Positions 43,624-51,707 of a stretch of DNA of 64,000 bases are shown in pieces. The notes under the pieces are model-generated. The model worked only from the letters and a program-made list of their open reading frames with translations, made no database searches and was not told the origin of the DNA. Source of the stretch: Deefgea piscis (lineage in GTDB: Bacteria > Pseudomonadota > Gammaproteobacteria > Burkholderiales > Chitinibacteraceae); assembly GCF_013284055.1 (NCBI RefSeq), contig NZ_CP054143.1, positions 682,001 to 746,000 of the forward strand, written 5' to 3'. How positions within the stretch are numbered: position 1 is the stretch's first letter; every line of letters begins with the position of its first letter. Position numbers and translations under genes: made by a program.

Positions 43624-43698
43624 AAGGGCGGGGTTGCATTCGCGAACACCGCCCTTCATTGACCGACCACCTAAAGCCGCTGCTGCGGCTTTTTTTAT
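43624..43698 (+). terminator. Tandem hairpins, second with U-tract
   Basis: AAGGGCGG/CCGCCCTT (43624-43631, 43649-43656) is followed by AAAGCCGC/GCGGCTTT (43673-43680, 43685-43692) with loop TGCT and T-run. The second is a clear intrinsic terminator for the chemotaxis gene. Confidence 0.88.
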
Positions 43699-43720
43699 TG
43701 CTTCAAAGCAAACGGCTGGT

Positions 43721-43773
43721 GTTGGCTTTTCCCCAACGTGATGGTTAAAGCGCTCATTAGCGTCTGTAACCAT
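43721..43773 (+). promoter_or_regulatory. Structured leader before terC
   Basis: Two hairpins, GTTGG/CCAAC (43721-43737) and ATGGTTA/TAACCAT (43741-43773, with inner CGCT/AGCG), lie about 100 bases before the terC start, the second followed by TTTATTTTT. The arrangement could act as a leader terminator. I compared it with the Mn2+-sensing yybP-ykoY core found before alx genes and do not see its conserved bases. Confidence 0.35.
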
Positions 43774-43873
43774 TGGGTTTATTTTTGCGTTCCCAGCAAT
43801 TGATGCAACTTATTTTGGGAGCTTTGATCAAATACCCATTAGAATTCACAGATTAATAACGACAGGTGCAGTG

Positions 43874-44866
43874 ATGGATATTTTGATGAGTCTTTGGGTC
43901 GGCTACCCCGTGTGGGTTTGGCTGATGTTTTTTGTGGTGGTGATCTCTTTACTGGCATTCGATTTGGGTGTGTTACAAAAAGACGACCATGAAATTAGCG
44001 TTAGAGAAAGCTTAAAGCTTTCGGCAATGTATATTGCCATGGGCTTATTATTTGGTGCTTGGCTCTGGTGGTATAAAGGTGCCACTTCCGGCATGGAATA
44101 CATTACCGGCTATTTGATTGAAAAATCACTGTCAATGGACAACGTTTTTGTCATTGCATTGATCTTCACGAGTCTGGGTGTACCACGGATTTACCAACAT
44201 CGCGTGTTGTTCTGGGGGATTCTGGGCGCCATCGTGATGCGCGGGATTATGATTAGCGTGGGTGCGGTCTTGGTGTCGGAATACCAATGGATCTTAATGA
44301 TCTTTGGTGCATTCTTGATTGTGACCGGGATTAAAATGCTATTTGCCGATGATGAACATGGCAAACTAGAAGACAATGGCTTTTATAAATGGCTGCGCAA
44401 ACACATGCGCTTCACGTCTGCGATTCATGGCAATCTGTTTTGGGTGCGTGGCGAGCAGCATGGTTTGGCCAAAGGCTGGTGGGCAACGCCATTGTTCTTG
44501 TGCTTGATCTTGGTAGAAACCGCTGATTTGGTGTTTGCAGTCGATAGTATCCCGGCGATTTTTGCGATCACGCAAGATCCATTTATTGTGTATACCTCGA
44601 ACATCTTTGCTATTTTGGGTTTGCGTGCTTTGTATTTTGCCTTGGCGGCAATGGTGCATCGTTTCCATTATCTAAAATATGCCTTGGCCGTGGTTTTGGT
44701 CTTTATCGGGATCAAGGTCGGTTTGGTGTATCTGAACGACATCCAATTGGTTGCCTTTAAGATTCCAACCTTAGTGTCTTTGGTGGTTACCTTTGGTTTA
44801 TTACTCTCTGGGGTCTTGTACTCGTTGTGGAAAACCCGCGACGAGCCAAATGATCCACCAAAATAA
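43874..44866 (+). CDS. TerC/Alx-family membrane protein
   Basis: A 330-residue inner-membrane protein with about nine helices. The two acidic motifs of TerC, ISLLAFDLGVLQKDDHEIS (with conserved Asp) and EKSLSMDNVFVIALIF, plus LVETADLVFAVDSIPAIFAI, mark the family. Members such as E. coli Alx export manganese; others go with tellurite resistance. The GTG at 43871 directly before the ATG is a less likely start. A terminator follows. Confidence 0.92.
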   Translation: MDILMSLWVGYPVWVWLMFFVVVISLLAFDLGVLQKDDHEISVRESLKLSAMYIAMGLLFGAWLWWYKGATSGMEYITGYLIEKSLSMDNVFVIALIFTSLGVPRIYQHRVLFWGILGAIVMRGIMISVGAVLVSEYQWILMIFGAFLIVTGIKMLFADDEHGKLEDNGFYKWLRKHMRFTSAIHGNLFWVRGEQHGLAKGWWATPLFLCLILVETADLVFAVDSIPAIFAITQDPFIVYTSNIFAILGLRALYFALAAMVHRFHYLKYALAVVLVFIGIKVGLVYLNDIQLVAFKIPTLVSLVVTFGLLLSGVLYSLWKTRDEPNDPPK

Positions 44867-44887
44867 TTAACGCCGCACTTTGTTCAC

Positions 44888-44912
44888 AACCCCGCTAATG
44901 CGGGGTTTTTTC
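44888..44912 (+). terminator. Intrinsic terminator after terC
   Basis: AACCCCGC (44888-44895) pairs with GCGGGGTT (44900-44907) around TAAT, followed by TTTTCTT. Confidence 0.9.
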
Positions 44913-44996
44913 TTGTCCTGACAAAAACCATCGATCAGCTTTCTTGAAAACATAAACTCTCAACACCTAGAGTAAATAACACAACAGGAGAAGCGT

Positions 44997-45407
44997 ATGT
45001 CTTTAAGTGCAAAGCAGATTCATTTGGTGCAAGAGAGCTTCGCCAAAGTAGAACCGATCGCCGAGCAAGCAGCGGCGATTTTCTATCAGCAGCTATTTGC
45101 AATTGATCCTTCGCTACAAAAAATGTTTCAGCACGATATGAAAGCGCAAGGAAAAATGCTGATGAGTACGTTAAAACTCGCGGTTGGCAGCCTGAATGAT
45201 TTACCTAAATTGATGCCAGTATTAAAAATACTCGCTTTACGGCACGTCGATTATGGCGTCAAAAATGAGCATTACACCTTGGTTGGTAATGCATTATTAC
45301 GAACGCTCAAAATCGGCTTAGGTGACAGTTTTAATGATGAAACACGTGAAGCATGGACGACAACGTACCGCTTAATGGCCAAGGTAATGAAAACCGAAAC
45401 GGTTTAA
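44997..45407 (+). CDS. Single-domain bacterial globin
   Basis: A 136-residue globin-fold protein in the length range of Vitreoscilla-type hemoglobin. The predicted proximal histidine is His83 in LRHVDYGVKNEHYTLVG, followed by HYTLVGNALLRTL. MFQHDMKAQGKMLMSTL near residue 43 fits the B-E region. There is no flavin domain, so it is not a flavohaemoglobin. AGGAGA before the ATG is a strong ribosome site. The stop overlaps the DUF475 gene by four bases. Function may be oxygen or NO binding. Confidence 0.85.
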   Translation: MSLSAKQIHLVQESFAKVEPIAEQAAAIFYQQLFAIDPSLQKMFQHDMKAQGKMLMSTLKLAVGSLNDLPKLMPVLKILALRHVDYGVKNEHYTLVGNALLRTLKIGLGDSFNDETREAWTTTYRLMAKVMKTETV

Positions 45408-46462
45408 TCTGGGGCTATTTCCGAGTGCACAGCGGGCCGAATCAGCCATGAATGCAGTGCTGCTAAAATAATCAAGCAGGCTGCAACACCGCCGGTCACC
45501 ACTTCTGGAATATGAAACCGTGCCGCCAATAGCATCACCCCAGCCAGAGCACCAATCGCCCAAAATGCGCCATGCTCTAAATATTTAAACGCATTGAGCG
45601 TGCCTTTTTCAACCAATAGCAAAGTAAAGCTACGCACAAACATGGCGCCAATGCCCAGCCCAATCGCAATTAAAAAAATATTGGTGGTTAATGCAAATGC
45701 GCCTAAAACACCATCAAATGAGAAAGAAGCATCAAGCACTTCCAGATAAATAAATCCAGCTAGCCCGGTTTTTGCCGCCGCGCCCTCATCTCCAATCAGC
45801 TCGCCCAAACCATCGACCAATATAAATACAATCATCCCCCAAATACCGGCGACTAAAAATGCATACGCCTCAGCAACGGGTAATGATGCCGCGAGTAATA
45901 GCAGTAATAACAAACACAACAGCAACGCGGCCAAGTCTAATTTGCCCAGTTTGGCCAGCGGCCGTTCAATTGGACGCAACCAATGAATGTCTTTTTCTGA
46001 ATCAATAAAAAAATTCAAAAAAACCAGCAATAAAAAAGTACCACCAAAAGCAGAAACCTCAATATGTGCAGAGGTTAAGATTTCGGCATAGCGCTGCGGA
46101 GCCGCAATCGCCAGCGATAACACATCATTAATCGGCCATAATCCCGAAGTAAAATAATGCCACAGCGCCATTGGGCCCGGTAACGGCGGCATTCCGGCAA
46201 TCACCGCCACAATCAGCAAGGGAAAGATCACGCGCATCCCAAATACGGCGATCAGCATGCCCCATAGCAAAAAGCGTCTGCGCCATTTTTCATCCCAATG
46301 CTTGAGTACCGAGGCATTCACTACCGCATTATCAAAGCTCAGACTGGTTTCTAATAAGGCTAAGTTAAATGCGATCCACAGCCCTCCCCAGCCCGCAATC
46401 AACCATGCGCCAATCAACCCAATCAGGGTCACGATCAATGAGCTGTGAAAGTACTGAATCAT
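45404..46462 (-). CDS. DUF475 / TerC-like membrane protein
   Basis: A 352-residue inner-membrane protein with about nine helices: LALLETSLSFDNAVVNASVL near residue 35 and FIYLEVLDASFSFDGVLGAFALT near 235 are the paired acidic motifs (E..L.FDN, E..DASFSFD) common to the TerC/LysE-like group. These resemble metal-ion transport proteins. No function is assigned in the family. It converges on the globin gene with a four-base overlap. Confidence 0.85.
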   Translation of the reverse strand: MIQYFHSSLIVTLIGLIGAWLIAGWGGLWIAFNLALLETSLSFDNAVVNASVLKHWDEKWRRRFLLWGMLIAVFGMRVIFPLLIVAVIAGMPPLPGPMALWHYFTSGLWPINDVLSLAIAAPQRYAEILTSAHIEVSAFGGTFLLLVFLNFFIDSEKDIHWLRPIERPLAKLGKLDLAALLLCLLLLLLLAASLPVAEAYAFLVAGIWGMIVFILVDGLGELIGDEGAAAKTGLAGFIYLEVLDASFSFDGVLGAFALTTNIFLIAIGLGIGAMFVRSFTLLLVEKGTLNAFKYLEHGAFWAIGALAGVMLLAARFHIPEVVTGGVAACLIILAALHSWLIRPAVHSEIAPD

Positions 46463-46606
46463 AAAGTGCCTCTTAAGGTTTACCTTATTATGCCGCAGTT
46501 TAGCCAGCGCGATAAAATCACGCAGTGACGCGACGAGATCGAGCTGGCTTTTCCATGCAAAAGCTGTGAAATATCAACTCAGCAGTCACTAGATCGCGTC
46601 TGACTC

Positions 46607-46635
46607 TTGGTCTCAAGAGTGTGAAAGCCTATACT
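46607..46635 (+). promoter_or_regulatory. Sigma-70 promoter of the PIG-L gene, with overlapping dyad
   Basis: TTGGTC, 17 bases, TATACT. A perfect 7-bp dyad ACTCTTG-GTCT-CAAGAGT (46603-46620) overlaps the -35, so a repressor could block the promoter there. Confidence 0.6.
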
Positions 46636-46681
46636 CTTACCTATTGATTTTGTCTTTGGCATACCGCCCCGGAGTTTTCTA

Positions 46682-47542
46682 ATGAGTAATCCTTACCTCG
46701 CGCTGGTTGAAGCGCACAATGCTTTATTGCAAAAAACAGATGCCCCTTTATTCGCCAATTTAGATACTTTGGGACATAGCCCAAAAGCGGCCTTGGCGGC
46801 CGATGCACCGGTAGTGATGATTTTTGCGCCGCATCCTGACGATGAATGTATCATCGGCGCGCTGCCGCTCCGCCTAGGGCGTGAAGCGGGCTTTCGCGTG
46901 ATGAATGTGGCCGTTTCTCAAGGCTCGAGTCTGAAACGTCAACCTGAGCGTTGGGTTGAAGTTAAAAATGCGTGTGATTACCTAGGCTGGGATTTGCTCG
47001 AAACCATCCCTGGCGGCTTAATGGATGTGAACTGCAAAACCCGCGATAACAATCCAAGCGCTTGGGCAGAAAAAGTCGCCGTCATTCGCCAATTGATTGA
47101 GCAATACCAACCGCAGGTGGTGGTGTTCCCGCACAACAATGATTACCACTCTGCGCATATCGGCACGCATTACTTGCTAATGGATGCACTTAAAGCCGCT
47201 CAACACGCTTGCACCGTGGTGCAAAGTGAATTTTGGCGTCAGATGGAAGCGCCAAATGCATTAATCGCCACCAGCCAACAAGACACTGCCGATCTGATCG
47301 CAGCGCTCGCTTGCCACGTGGAAGAAGTTCGTCGCAATCCATATCACCTGCGTTTGACCGGCTGGATGGCTGATAATGTGCGCCGTGGTGCAGAGGTGTG
47401 TGGCGGCCAAGGTGCTGCAGCGCCAACGTTCTCATTTGGTACGATTTATCACATTAGTCGTTTTGATGGTCAGCAATTGCTATCAACCGATAAAAAATTC
47501 ACGCTAAGTGAAAGCGATGAGATCCAAGCGATTTTAGCTTAA
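46682..47542 (+). CDS. PIG-L family deacetylase
   Basis: A 286-residue zinc-dependent N-acetylglucosamine-type deacetylase. The metal motif APHPDDE is at about residues 49-55, with VFPHNNDYHSAHIGTHYLLMDAL near 150 giving the third histidine region. No signal peptide is present. Relatives deacetylate sugar conjugates in mycothiol, bacillithiol or antibiotic pathways; the substrate here is unknown. GGAG precedes the ATG. It has its own promoter and terminator. Confidence 0.9.
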   Translation: MSNPYLALVEAHNALLQKTDAPLFANLDTLGHSPKAALAADAPVVMIFAPHPDDECIIGALPLRLGREAGFRVMNVAVSQGSSLKRQPERWVEVKNACDYLGWDLLETIPGGLMDVNCKTRDNNPSAWAEKVAVIRQLIEQYQPQVVVFPHNNDYHSAHIGTHYLLMDALKAAQHACTVVQSEFWRQMEAPNALIATSQQDTADLIAALACHVEEVRRNPYHLRLTGWMADNVRRGAEVCGGQGAAAPTFSFGTIYHISRFDGQQLLSTDKKFTLSESDEIQAILA

Positions 47543-47552
47543 TGCGCTAAAC

Positions 47553-47584
47553 AAAAAACCGCAGCTCAAAACTGCGGTTTTTTT
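47553..47584 (+). terminator. Intrinsic terminator after the PIG-L gene
   Basis: AAAAAACCGCAG and its complement (47553-47564, 47572-47583) with a 7-base loop, followed by a T-run. Confidence 0.9.
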
Positions 47585-47613
47585 ACGCACTCAATATACC
47601 AAAGAGGATGGTC

Positions 47614-47952
47614 ATGATGCTGACTTTACACACGCTCGCAACTGGCGTTGAATACTTGGGTATCGCGATTTTATTACTCTCCACCTTGCTGGGTTTATGC
47701 CTTTTTGTGCGCGATGTTTACCGTAGTAAGACCATGGACGCGGCTTATGATGCCCTTCGAGAACAGCTCGGTCGTGGGATTTTATTAAGCCTTGAGTTTC
47801 TGATTATCAGCGACATTATTTACACCATCGCCATTGAGCTCACGGTAGATAATCTGCTGAAACTCGGCTTGGTGGTCATCATCCGCACCTTTTTGAGCTT
47901 TACCATGGAGCTGGAACTCACTGGCCGCTGGCCGTGGCAAAAAAAGAATTAA
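47614..47952 (+). CDS. DUF1622 membrane protein
   Basis: A 112-residue protein with three predicted helices (about residues 9-30, 54-72, 78-95): GVEYLGIAILLLSTLLGLCL, then REQLGRGILLSLEFLIISDIIYTI and VVIIRTFLSFTMELELTGRWPW, the DUF1622 signature. Function unknown. AAGAGG lies too close to an ATG at 47608 to serve it and fits the ATG at 47614. It follows the PIG-L terminator. Confidence 0.85.
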   Translation: MMLTLHTLATGVEYLGIAILLLSTLLGLCLFVRDVYRSKTMDAAYDALREQLGRGILLSLEFLIISDIIYTIAIELTVDNLLKLGLVVIIRTFLSFTMELELTGRWPWQKKN

Positions 47953-48122
47953 ACGTCGTTTGATCCCATCACAGCAAACGCAATCATGGCCGCTGCCAAT
48001 TGCCAATCGCTGCGGCTAATTTAAACCGAACCAAGCCCTAGTCCATAACAATTTTATCAGCGTGGGCTCAATCATTTCCCTGTTACGCCGGTTAACGCAG
48101 CCACTTGAGCGATTAATGGTCA

Positions 48123-48151
48123 TTGCTCATACGGATATTTCTTTCTATAAA
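48123..48151 (+). promoter_or_regulatory. Probable promoter of the 55-codon ORF
   Basis: TTGCTC, 17 bases, TATAAA, about 35 bases before the small ORF at 48187. The -10 lies inside CTTTCT-ATAAA-AGAAAG, a small dyad. Confidence 0.55.
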
Positions 48152-48186
48152 AGAAAGATTAAAAAGTGTTTTAAACAGGAATTGTC

Positions 48187-48354
48187 ATGAAATCAGTGCT
48201 GGTTTTGATACTTTGCTTGGCTGCTACCATTGGCAGTGCGGCGCTCATAGCGCCGCGTACCCTATCGAGCAAGCCCAGTACCTCACAGGCTTTATGCCAA
48301 CCGAGCGATTCGGCCAAATGCTGCTGGCAGCATTTAGAGTATCGCAGCTATTAA
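48187..48354 (+). CDS. Small secreted cysteine-containing protein, 55 residues
   Basis: An ORF too short for common thresholds. It has a signal peptide (SVLVLILCLAATIGSAA) and a mature tail with three cysteines (LCQPSDSAKCCWQHLEY). AGGA lies seven bases before the ATG, and a promoter (48123-48151) is at the expected distance. It ends four bases before the converging exonuclease/GIY-YIG gene's stop. I do not recognise a family. A longer frame in another phase (48123-48482) lacks a ribosome site. The cleavage region ends in SAA-L with no lipobox cysteine, so it is probably soluble in the periplasm or secreted. Confidence 0.5.
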   Translation: MKSVLVLILCLAATIGSAALIAPRTLSSKPSTSQALCQPSDSAKCCWQHLEYRSY

Positions 48355-48358
48355 CCGA

Positions 48359-49798
48359 TCAACCCGCCAAAGTCGCGCAATCGAGCACAATGGTTTTGGT
48401 TTTTTTAAGCTCAGTACGAATCAACTTCGCCATATCGACATCAAATGCAGGTCGTTCTGCCGCCAACAATGCCGACAATTGATCAGGATGATCAATTGAT
48501 CCCAAATAACACCAATGATCCAGCACATGCCACACCGTCGACCACTCTGGTCCTTCGGCAATGGCCACTGCGCCAGCATAGGGCCATGCGGCTAATTGAT
48601 GCTTGGCCAATGCCGCCAGCAAACGTCCATTGTGCAGTCCCATTGGCTCGCGCCCAATGCAAGCGCCACGACAATCGCCTTGCAAATGCGCCTGGCAGGG
48701 TGAACCGTCTTTTTTAGCAGCTTCCAATCCTAAAGCTTGTCGGCATAGACCTTGGGCTTTAATGATTCGATTCATGATATTTTGCGCTTCGCGGGCGCCG
48801 CGAAATGGGCCGAACAATTCTCCGCTGGCTTGACTTAATGCCGTCAAAGCAATCAATTGAGGTTGCAACGGCAATATGGCTTCGCCACGCACTGCCTTGG
48901 GCAACTCAATCTGCCATAGCGACTGAGTTTGATCTACTTTGTGCCGTACTGATGAATTCATTCTTGGTCGCAAGGTTTGAATCAGTTGTCGCTCAAGCAA
49001 GGTATTGCCTAGCTCACCGGCCGTTTCAAACCAAGTAATTCGACGCAGATCACGCGCCAGATAGGCTGCTGGGCCTTCATTGGCTTTTTTGCCAAAATGC
49101 TGCAAGACCCGACGACGGAGATTCATACTGCTGCCCACCCATAGGGCCTCGTCTTGCTCACCATAAAAAACATAGACGCCAGCAGTATCGGGTAGATCGT
49201 CGATGACCGATTCGGGGATTTGACTCGGTAGCGCCGGAGGCCGAATCAATTCATTAATGGCAGCGGTGACACGCTCCGCTCCTAAATCCTGCACCGCCGC
49301 TTGCAAAAATTGATAAATCAGCTGTGCATCGGTCAAAGCACGATGCCGCTCGCCGCTATATTGCAAACCATGGCGGGCAATTAAGGCATCCAAACTGTGC
49401 TTGTATTCGTCTGGGTAAAGTTTGCGCGAGAGTTGCACCGTGCATAGCACTTGACCACGAAATGCCCGCCCACAACGCTTAAATTCATTGCGTAAAAAGG
49501 TGTAATCAAATCGTGCATTGTGTGCGACAAAAATTCGATTTTGTAGCTGATCAAGAACCTCATCAGCGACATCTGCAAACACCGGTGCATTCGCAACCAT
49601 CGCATCATCAATACCGGTCAGTCGCTGAATAAATGGGGGTATTGCTTGGCAAGGATTAACCAATGAGCTCCAAGAGCAAATACCCGACAAATCCACTTGA
49701 ATTAAACCGATTTCAGTAATTCGATCCGTCGAAGGGTTGGCACCCGTTGTTTCCAAATCAAGCAACACCAGCGGCGCTGGATAAAACGGATGCGTCAT
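48359..49798 (-). CDS. Fusion of DEDDh exonuclease and GIY-YIG (UvrC/Cho-like) nuclease
   Basis: A 479-residue protein. The N-terminal 170 residues form a DnaQ-type exonuclease with Asp14, Glu16 (LDLETTG), Asp98 (HNARFDYTFL), His152 and Asp157 (RHRALTDA). A GIY-YIG domain follows at about 206-280 (AGVYVFYGEQDEALWVGSSMN, LRRRVLQHF), in which the YIG tyrosine is Trp220 and glutamate ELGNTLLERQLIQ is kept. The rest resembles the Cho/UvrC linker. Such fusions of epsilon-like and Cho-like nucleases occur in proteobacteria and are thought to act in excision repair. Alternative: a housekeeping repair enzyme without incision activity. Confidence 0.88.
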   Translation of the reverse strand: MTHPFYPAPLVLLDLETTGANPSTDRITEIGLIQVDLSGICSWSSLVNPCQAIPPFIQRLTGIDDAMVANAPVFADVADEVLDQLQNRIFVAHNARFDYTFLRNEFKRCGRAFRGQVLCTVQLSRKLYPDEYKHSLDALIARHGLQYSGERHRALTDAQLIYQFLQAAVQDLGAERVTAAINELIRPPALPSQIPESVIDDLPDTAGVYVFYGEQDEALWVGSSMNLRRRVLQHFGKKANEGPAAYLARDLRRITWFETAGELGNTLLERQLIQTLRPRMNSSVRHKVDQTQSLWQIELPKAVRGEAILPLQPQLIALTALSQASGELFGPFRGAREAQNIMNRIIKAQGLCRQALGLEAAKKDGSPCQAHLQGDCRGACIGREPMGLHNGRLLAALAKHQLAAWPYAGAVAIAEGPEWSTVWHVLDHWCYLGSIDHPDQLSALLAAERPAFDVDMAKLIRTELKKTKTIVLDCATLAG

Positions 49799-49867
49799 AC
49801 GTCAGCTCAATAAATAAATTAAATATCAATCAATGCCCGCAGCAATACATTGCGCGGGCCATAAAAC

Positions 49868-49916
49868 CAAAAAGCTTGGAAGGCCTCAGCCCGGTAGGCC
49901 AAAGTCAATCCAAGCT
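49868..49916 (-). terminator. Branched terminator after the methyltransferase gene
   Basis: AGCTTGGA (49873-49880) and TCCAAGCT (49909-49916) enclose an inner AGGCCT/AGGCC stem; on the reverse strand the structure is followed by TTTTGGTTTT. It lies 28 bases past the stop at 49944. Confidence 0.65.
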
Positions 49917-49943
49917 AGGGGCATATTTTTGCTGCGTTTGCGG

Positions 49944-50882
49944 CTATTTCTTTACGAATCGGAAGCACTGATGAATGCGCTTATTACGAAAATCTTCAGG
50001 AATCGATGATGCCGTTAGATTTTCGCTACGATCAACAAACATCGGATCTAATTCAAAGCTACGTAAATTATTCGAGAAATACAATACGCCACCCGGTGCC
50101 AGCATGGCCATACAAGATTCAATTAAATATGCATGGTCACGTTGCACATCGAGCACACCGAGCATTTTTTTTGAATTAGAAAAACTCGGCGGATCCATTA
50201 CGATCAAATCATATTTTTGTGGGCTACACGTCGCTTCACGCAAGAACTCAAACACATCAGCACGCACCCGCTGATGATTGACTTCATTCATGCCGTTCAG
50301 CGCAAAGTTGCGCCCAGCCCAATCCAAATAAGTATTAGACAAATCAACCGTTAAGGTCGACGTCGCCCCACCCGCTGCGGCATACACGCTGAACGCACCG
50401 GTATAGCTAAATAAATTGAGGAATCGTTTGCCCTTCGCTTCCATCATGACCCGCTTACGCGTGTTGCGATGGTCTAAAAACAGGCCAGTATCAAGGTAAG
50501 CTTCCAGATTGACTTCAAAATTCAAGCCATTTTCTTGCACCACAAAAAATTCGCCCGCGCCTTCGGCTTTTTCGTATTGAGTCAGCCCTTTCATTCGTTT
50601 GCGAATTTTTAGCGCCACGTGCTCAAGTGGAATACCAAACACCTCGGCAGTCGCGGCATGGACTTCATCCACCCATTCTGAGTAGGCTTCGTCAGTCTCC
50701 ATCCAGCCGGTATCGTATTCTTGTAAATGAACACGATCACCATACACGTCAACAATCATAGGGAATTCAGGCACGTCACGGTCATAAATGCGATAGCAAG
50801 TCAGCCCCTGACGGCGCGCCCATTTACCCCAATGGCGCATATTTTTTGTGAGACGATTTTTGTAACTGGAAAGATCAGACAT
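49944..50882 (-). CDS. RlmK-like class I rRNA methyltransferase
   Basis: A 312-residue SAM-dependent methyltransferase similar to the RlmK (C-terminal) part of RlmKL. RFLNLFSYTGAFSVYAAAGGA is motif I and DLIVMDPPSFSNSKKM the catalytic DPPSF motif, with VLYFSNNLRSFEL after. The N-terminal 120 residues (RIYDRDVPEFPMIVDVYGD, LKIRKRMKGLTQYEKAE) are the usual EEHEE-like lead. In RlmK the target is m7G2069 of 23S rRNA; as a stand-alone protein the target is likely similar but unproven. Confidence 0.85.
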   Translation of the reverse strand: MSDLSSYKNRLTKNMRHWGKWARRQGLTCYRIYDRDVPEFPMIVDVYGDRVHLQEYDTGWMETDEAYSEWVDEVHAATAEVFGIPLEHVALKIRKRMKGLTQYEKAEGAGEFFVVQENGLNFEVNLEAYLDTGLFLDHRNTRKRVMMEAKGKRFLNLFSYTGAFSVYAAAGGATSTLTVDLSNTYLDWAGRNFALNGMNEVNHQRVRADVFEFLREATCSPQKYDLIVMDPPSFSNSKKMLGVLDVQRDHAYLIESCMAMLAPGGVLYFSNNLRSFELDPMFVDRSENLTASSIPEDFRNKRIHQCFRFVKK

Positions 50883-50969
50883 GGCAGCAACTGAAAAGCA
50901 AAAGCGTAGTTTACCAGCTCAGACCGATGTCGATGAGCTTAGTGGTATTTATTTCCACAAAATCAAGGT

Positions 50970-51455
50970 TTAACGGCCAGATAGCAAACGTAAAAAAACC
51001 GGATCAGGAACATATTGCTTAACGACATTTTCCCAGCCAGTTGGACCAACCAGCCCTTTCACCATCGTCGAGCTGATTTCGGCGATCTCACGCGGCGGCA
51101 TTAAAAATATCGTATCAATGTGTGGCGCTAGATCGGCATTCACATAACGCATTTTTCGCTCGAATTCATAATCAGCCGCTTCACGAATCCCACGCAAAAT
51201 AAATTGCGCGCCTTGCTCGCGAGCATAATCAACCAAGAAACGATTTTCAAACGTTTCAACCCGCAAATTAGGCCATTGATTGGTGGTTTCACGCAGCATT
51301 GCGACACGATCTTCAACGCTGAAAGTGTAACGTTTATCTGGGTTTTCACCGATGGCGACAATCATTTCGTCAAATAATTTGACGCCATGCTCGATCATCC
51401 ACAAATGCCCCTTGGTAACAGGATCAAAACTACCTGCGTAAACTGCACGCCGCAT
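50970..51455 (-). CDS. coaD: Phosphopantetheine adenylyltransferase
   Basis: Makes dephospho-CoA from phosphopantetheine and ATP. The 161-residue protein has the T/HxGH nucleotide motif in [14 protein letters not shown] near residue 8, [15 protein letters not shown] near 85, and the SSTMVKGL end motif. GGAG is placed nine bases before the ATG at 51455; a TTG at 51470 opens the frame further and is not used. Confidence 0.96.
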   Translation of the reverse strand: MRRAVYAGSFDPVTKGHLWMIEHGVKLFDEMIVAIGENPDKRYTFSVEDRVAMLRETTNQWPNLRVETFENRFLVDYAREQGAQFILRGIREAADYEFERKMRYVNADLAPHIDTIFLMPPREIAEISSTMVKGLVGPTGWENVVKQYVPDPVFLRLLSGR

Positions 51456-51707
51456 GACAACACACTCCAAAACAACGGGACGCTTAGCTAATGGCGCAAC
51501 CCAAGGGTAATAAAAATAGATTTTAAAACTGCGTCGATATCAGTGCACTGCAGCATTAGCGTTATTTTAACTCAGTCACTCGCTCTAAAATGCGCAAAAT
51601 AGCGGTACTTCGTCGCATTACTACGTCGTATTCGCTGAATACTATACCATCAGCAAACAATAATTTAAGATGCTTGATAAAGAATGACACTTGGAGGGGA
51701 ATCGAAC

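Noticed and set aside
43681-43870. yybP-ykoY manganese riboswitch before terC
   Set aside because: Two hairpins are present but the conserved core bases are not seen.
48123-48482. 119-codon ORF starting with TTG
   Set aside because: No ribosome site, runs into the opposing nuclease gene; the 55-codon frame at 48187 has a signal peptide and AGGA.
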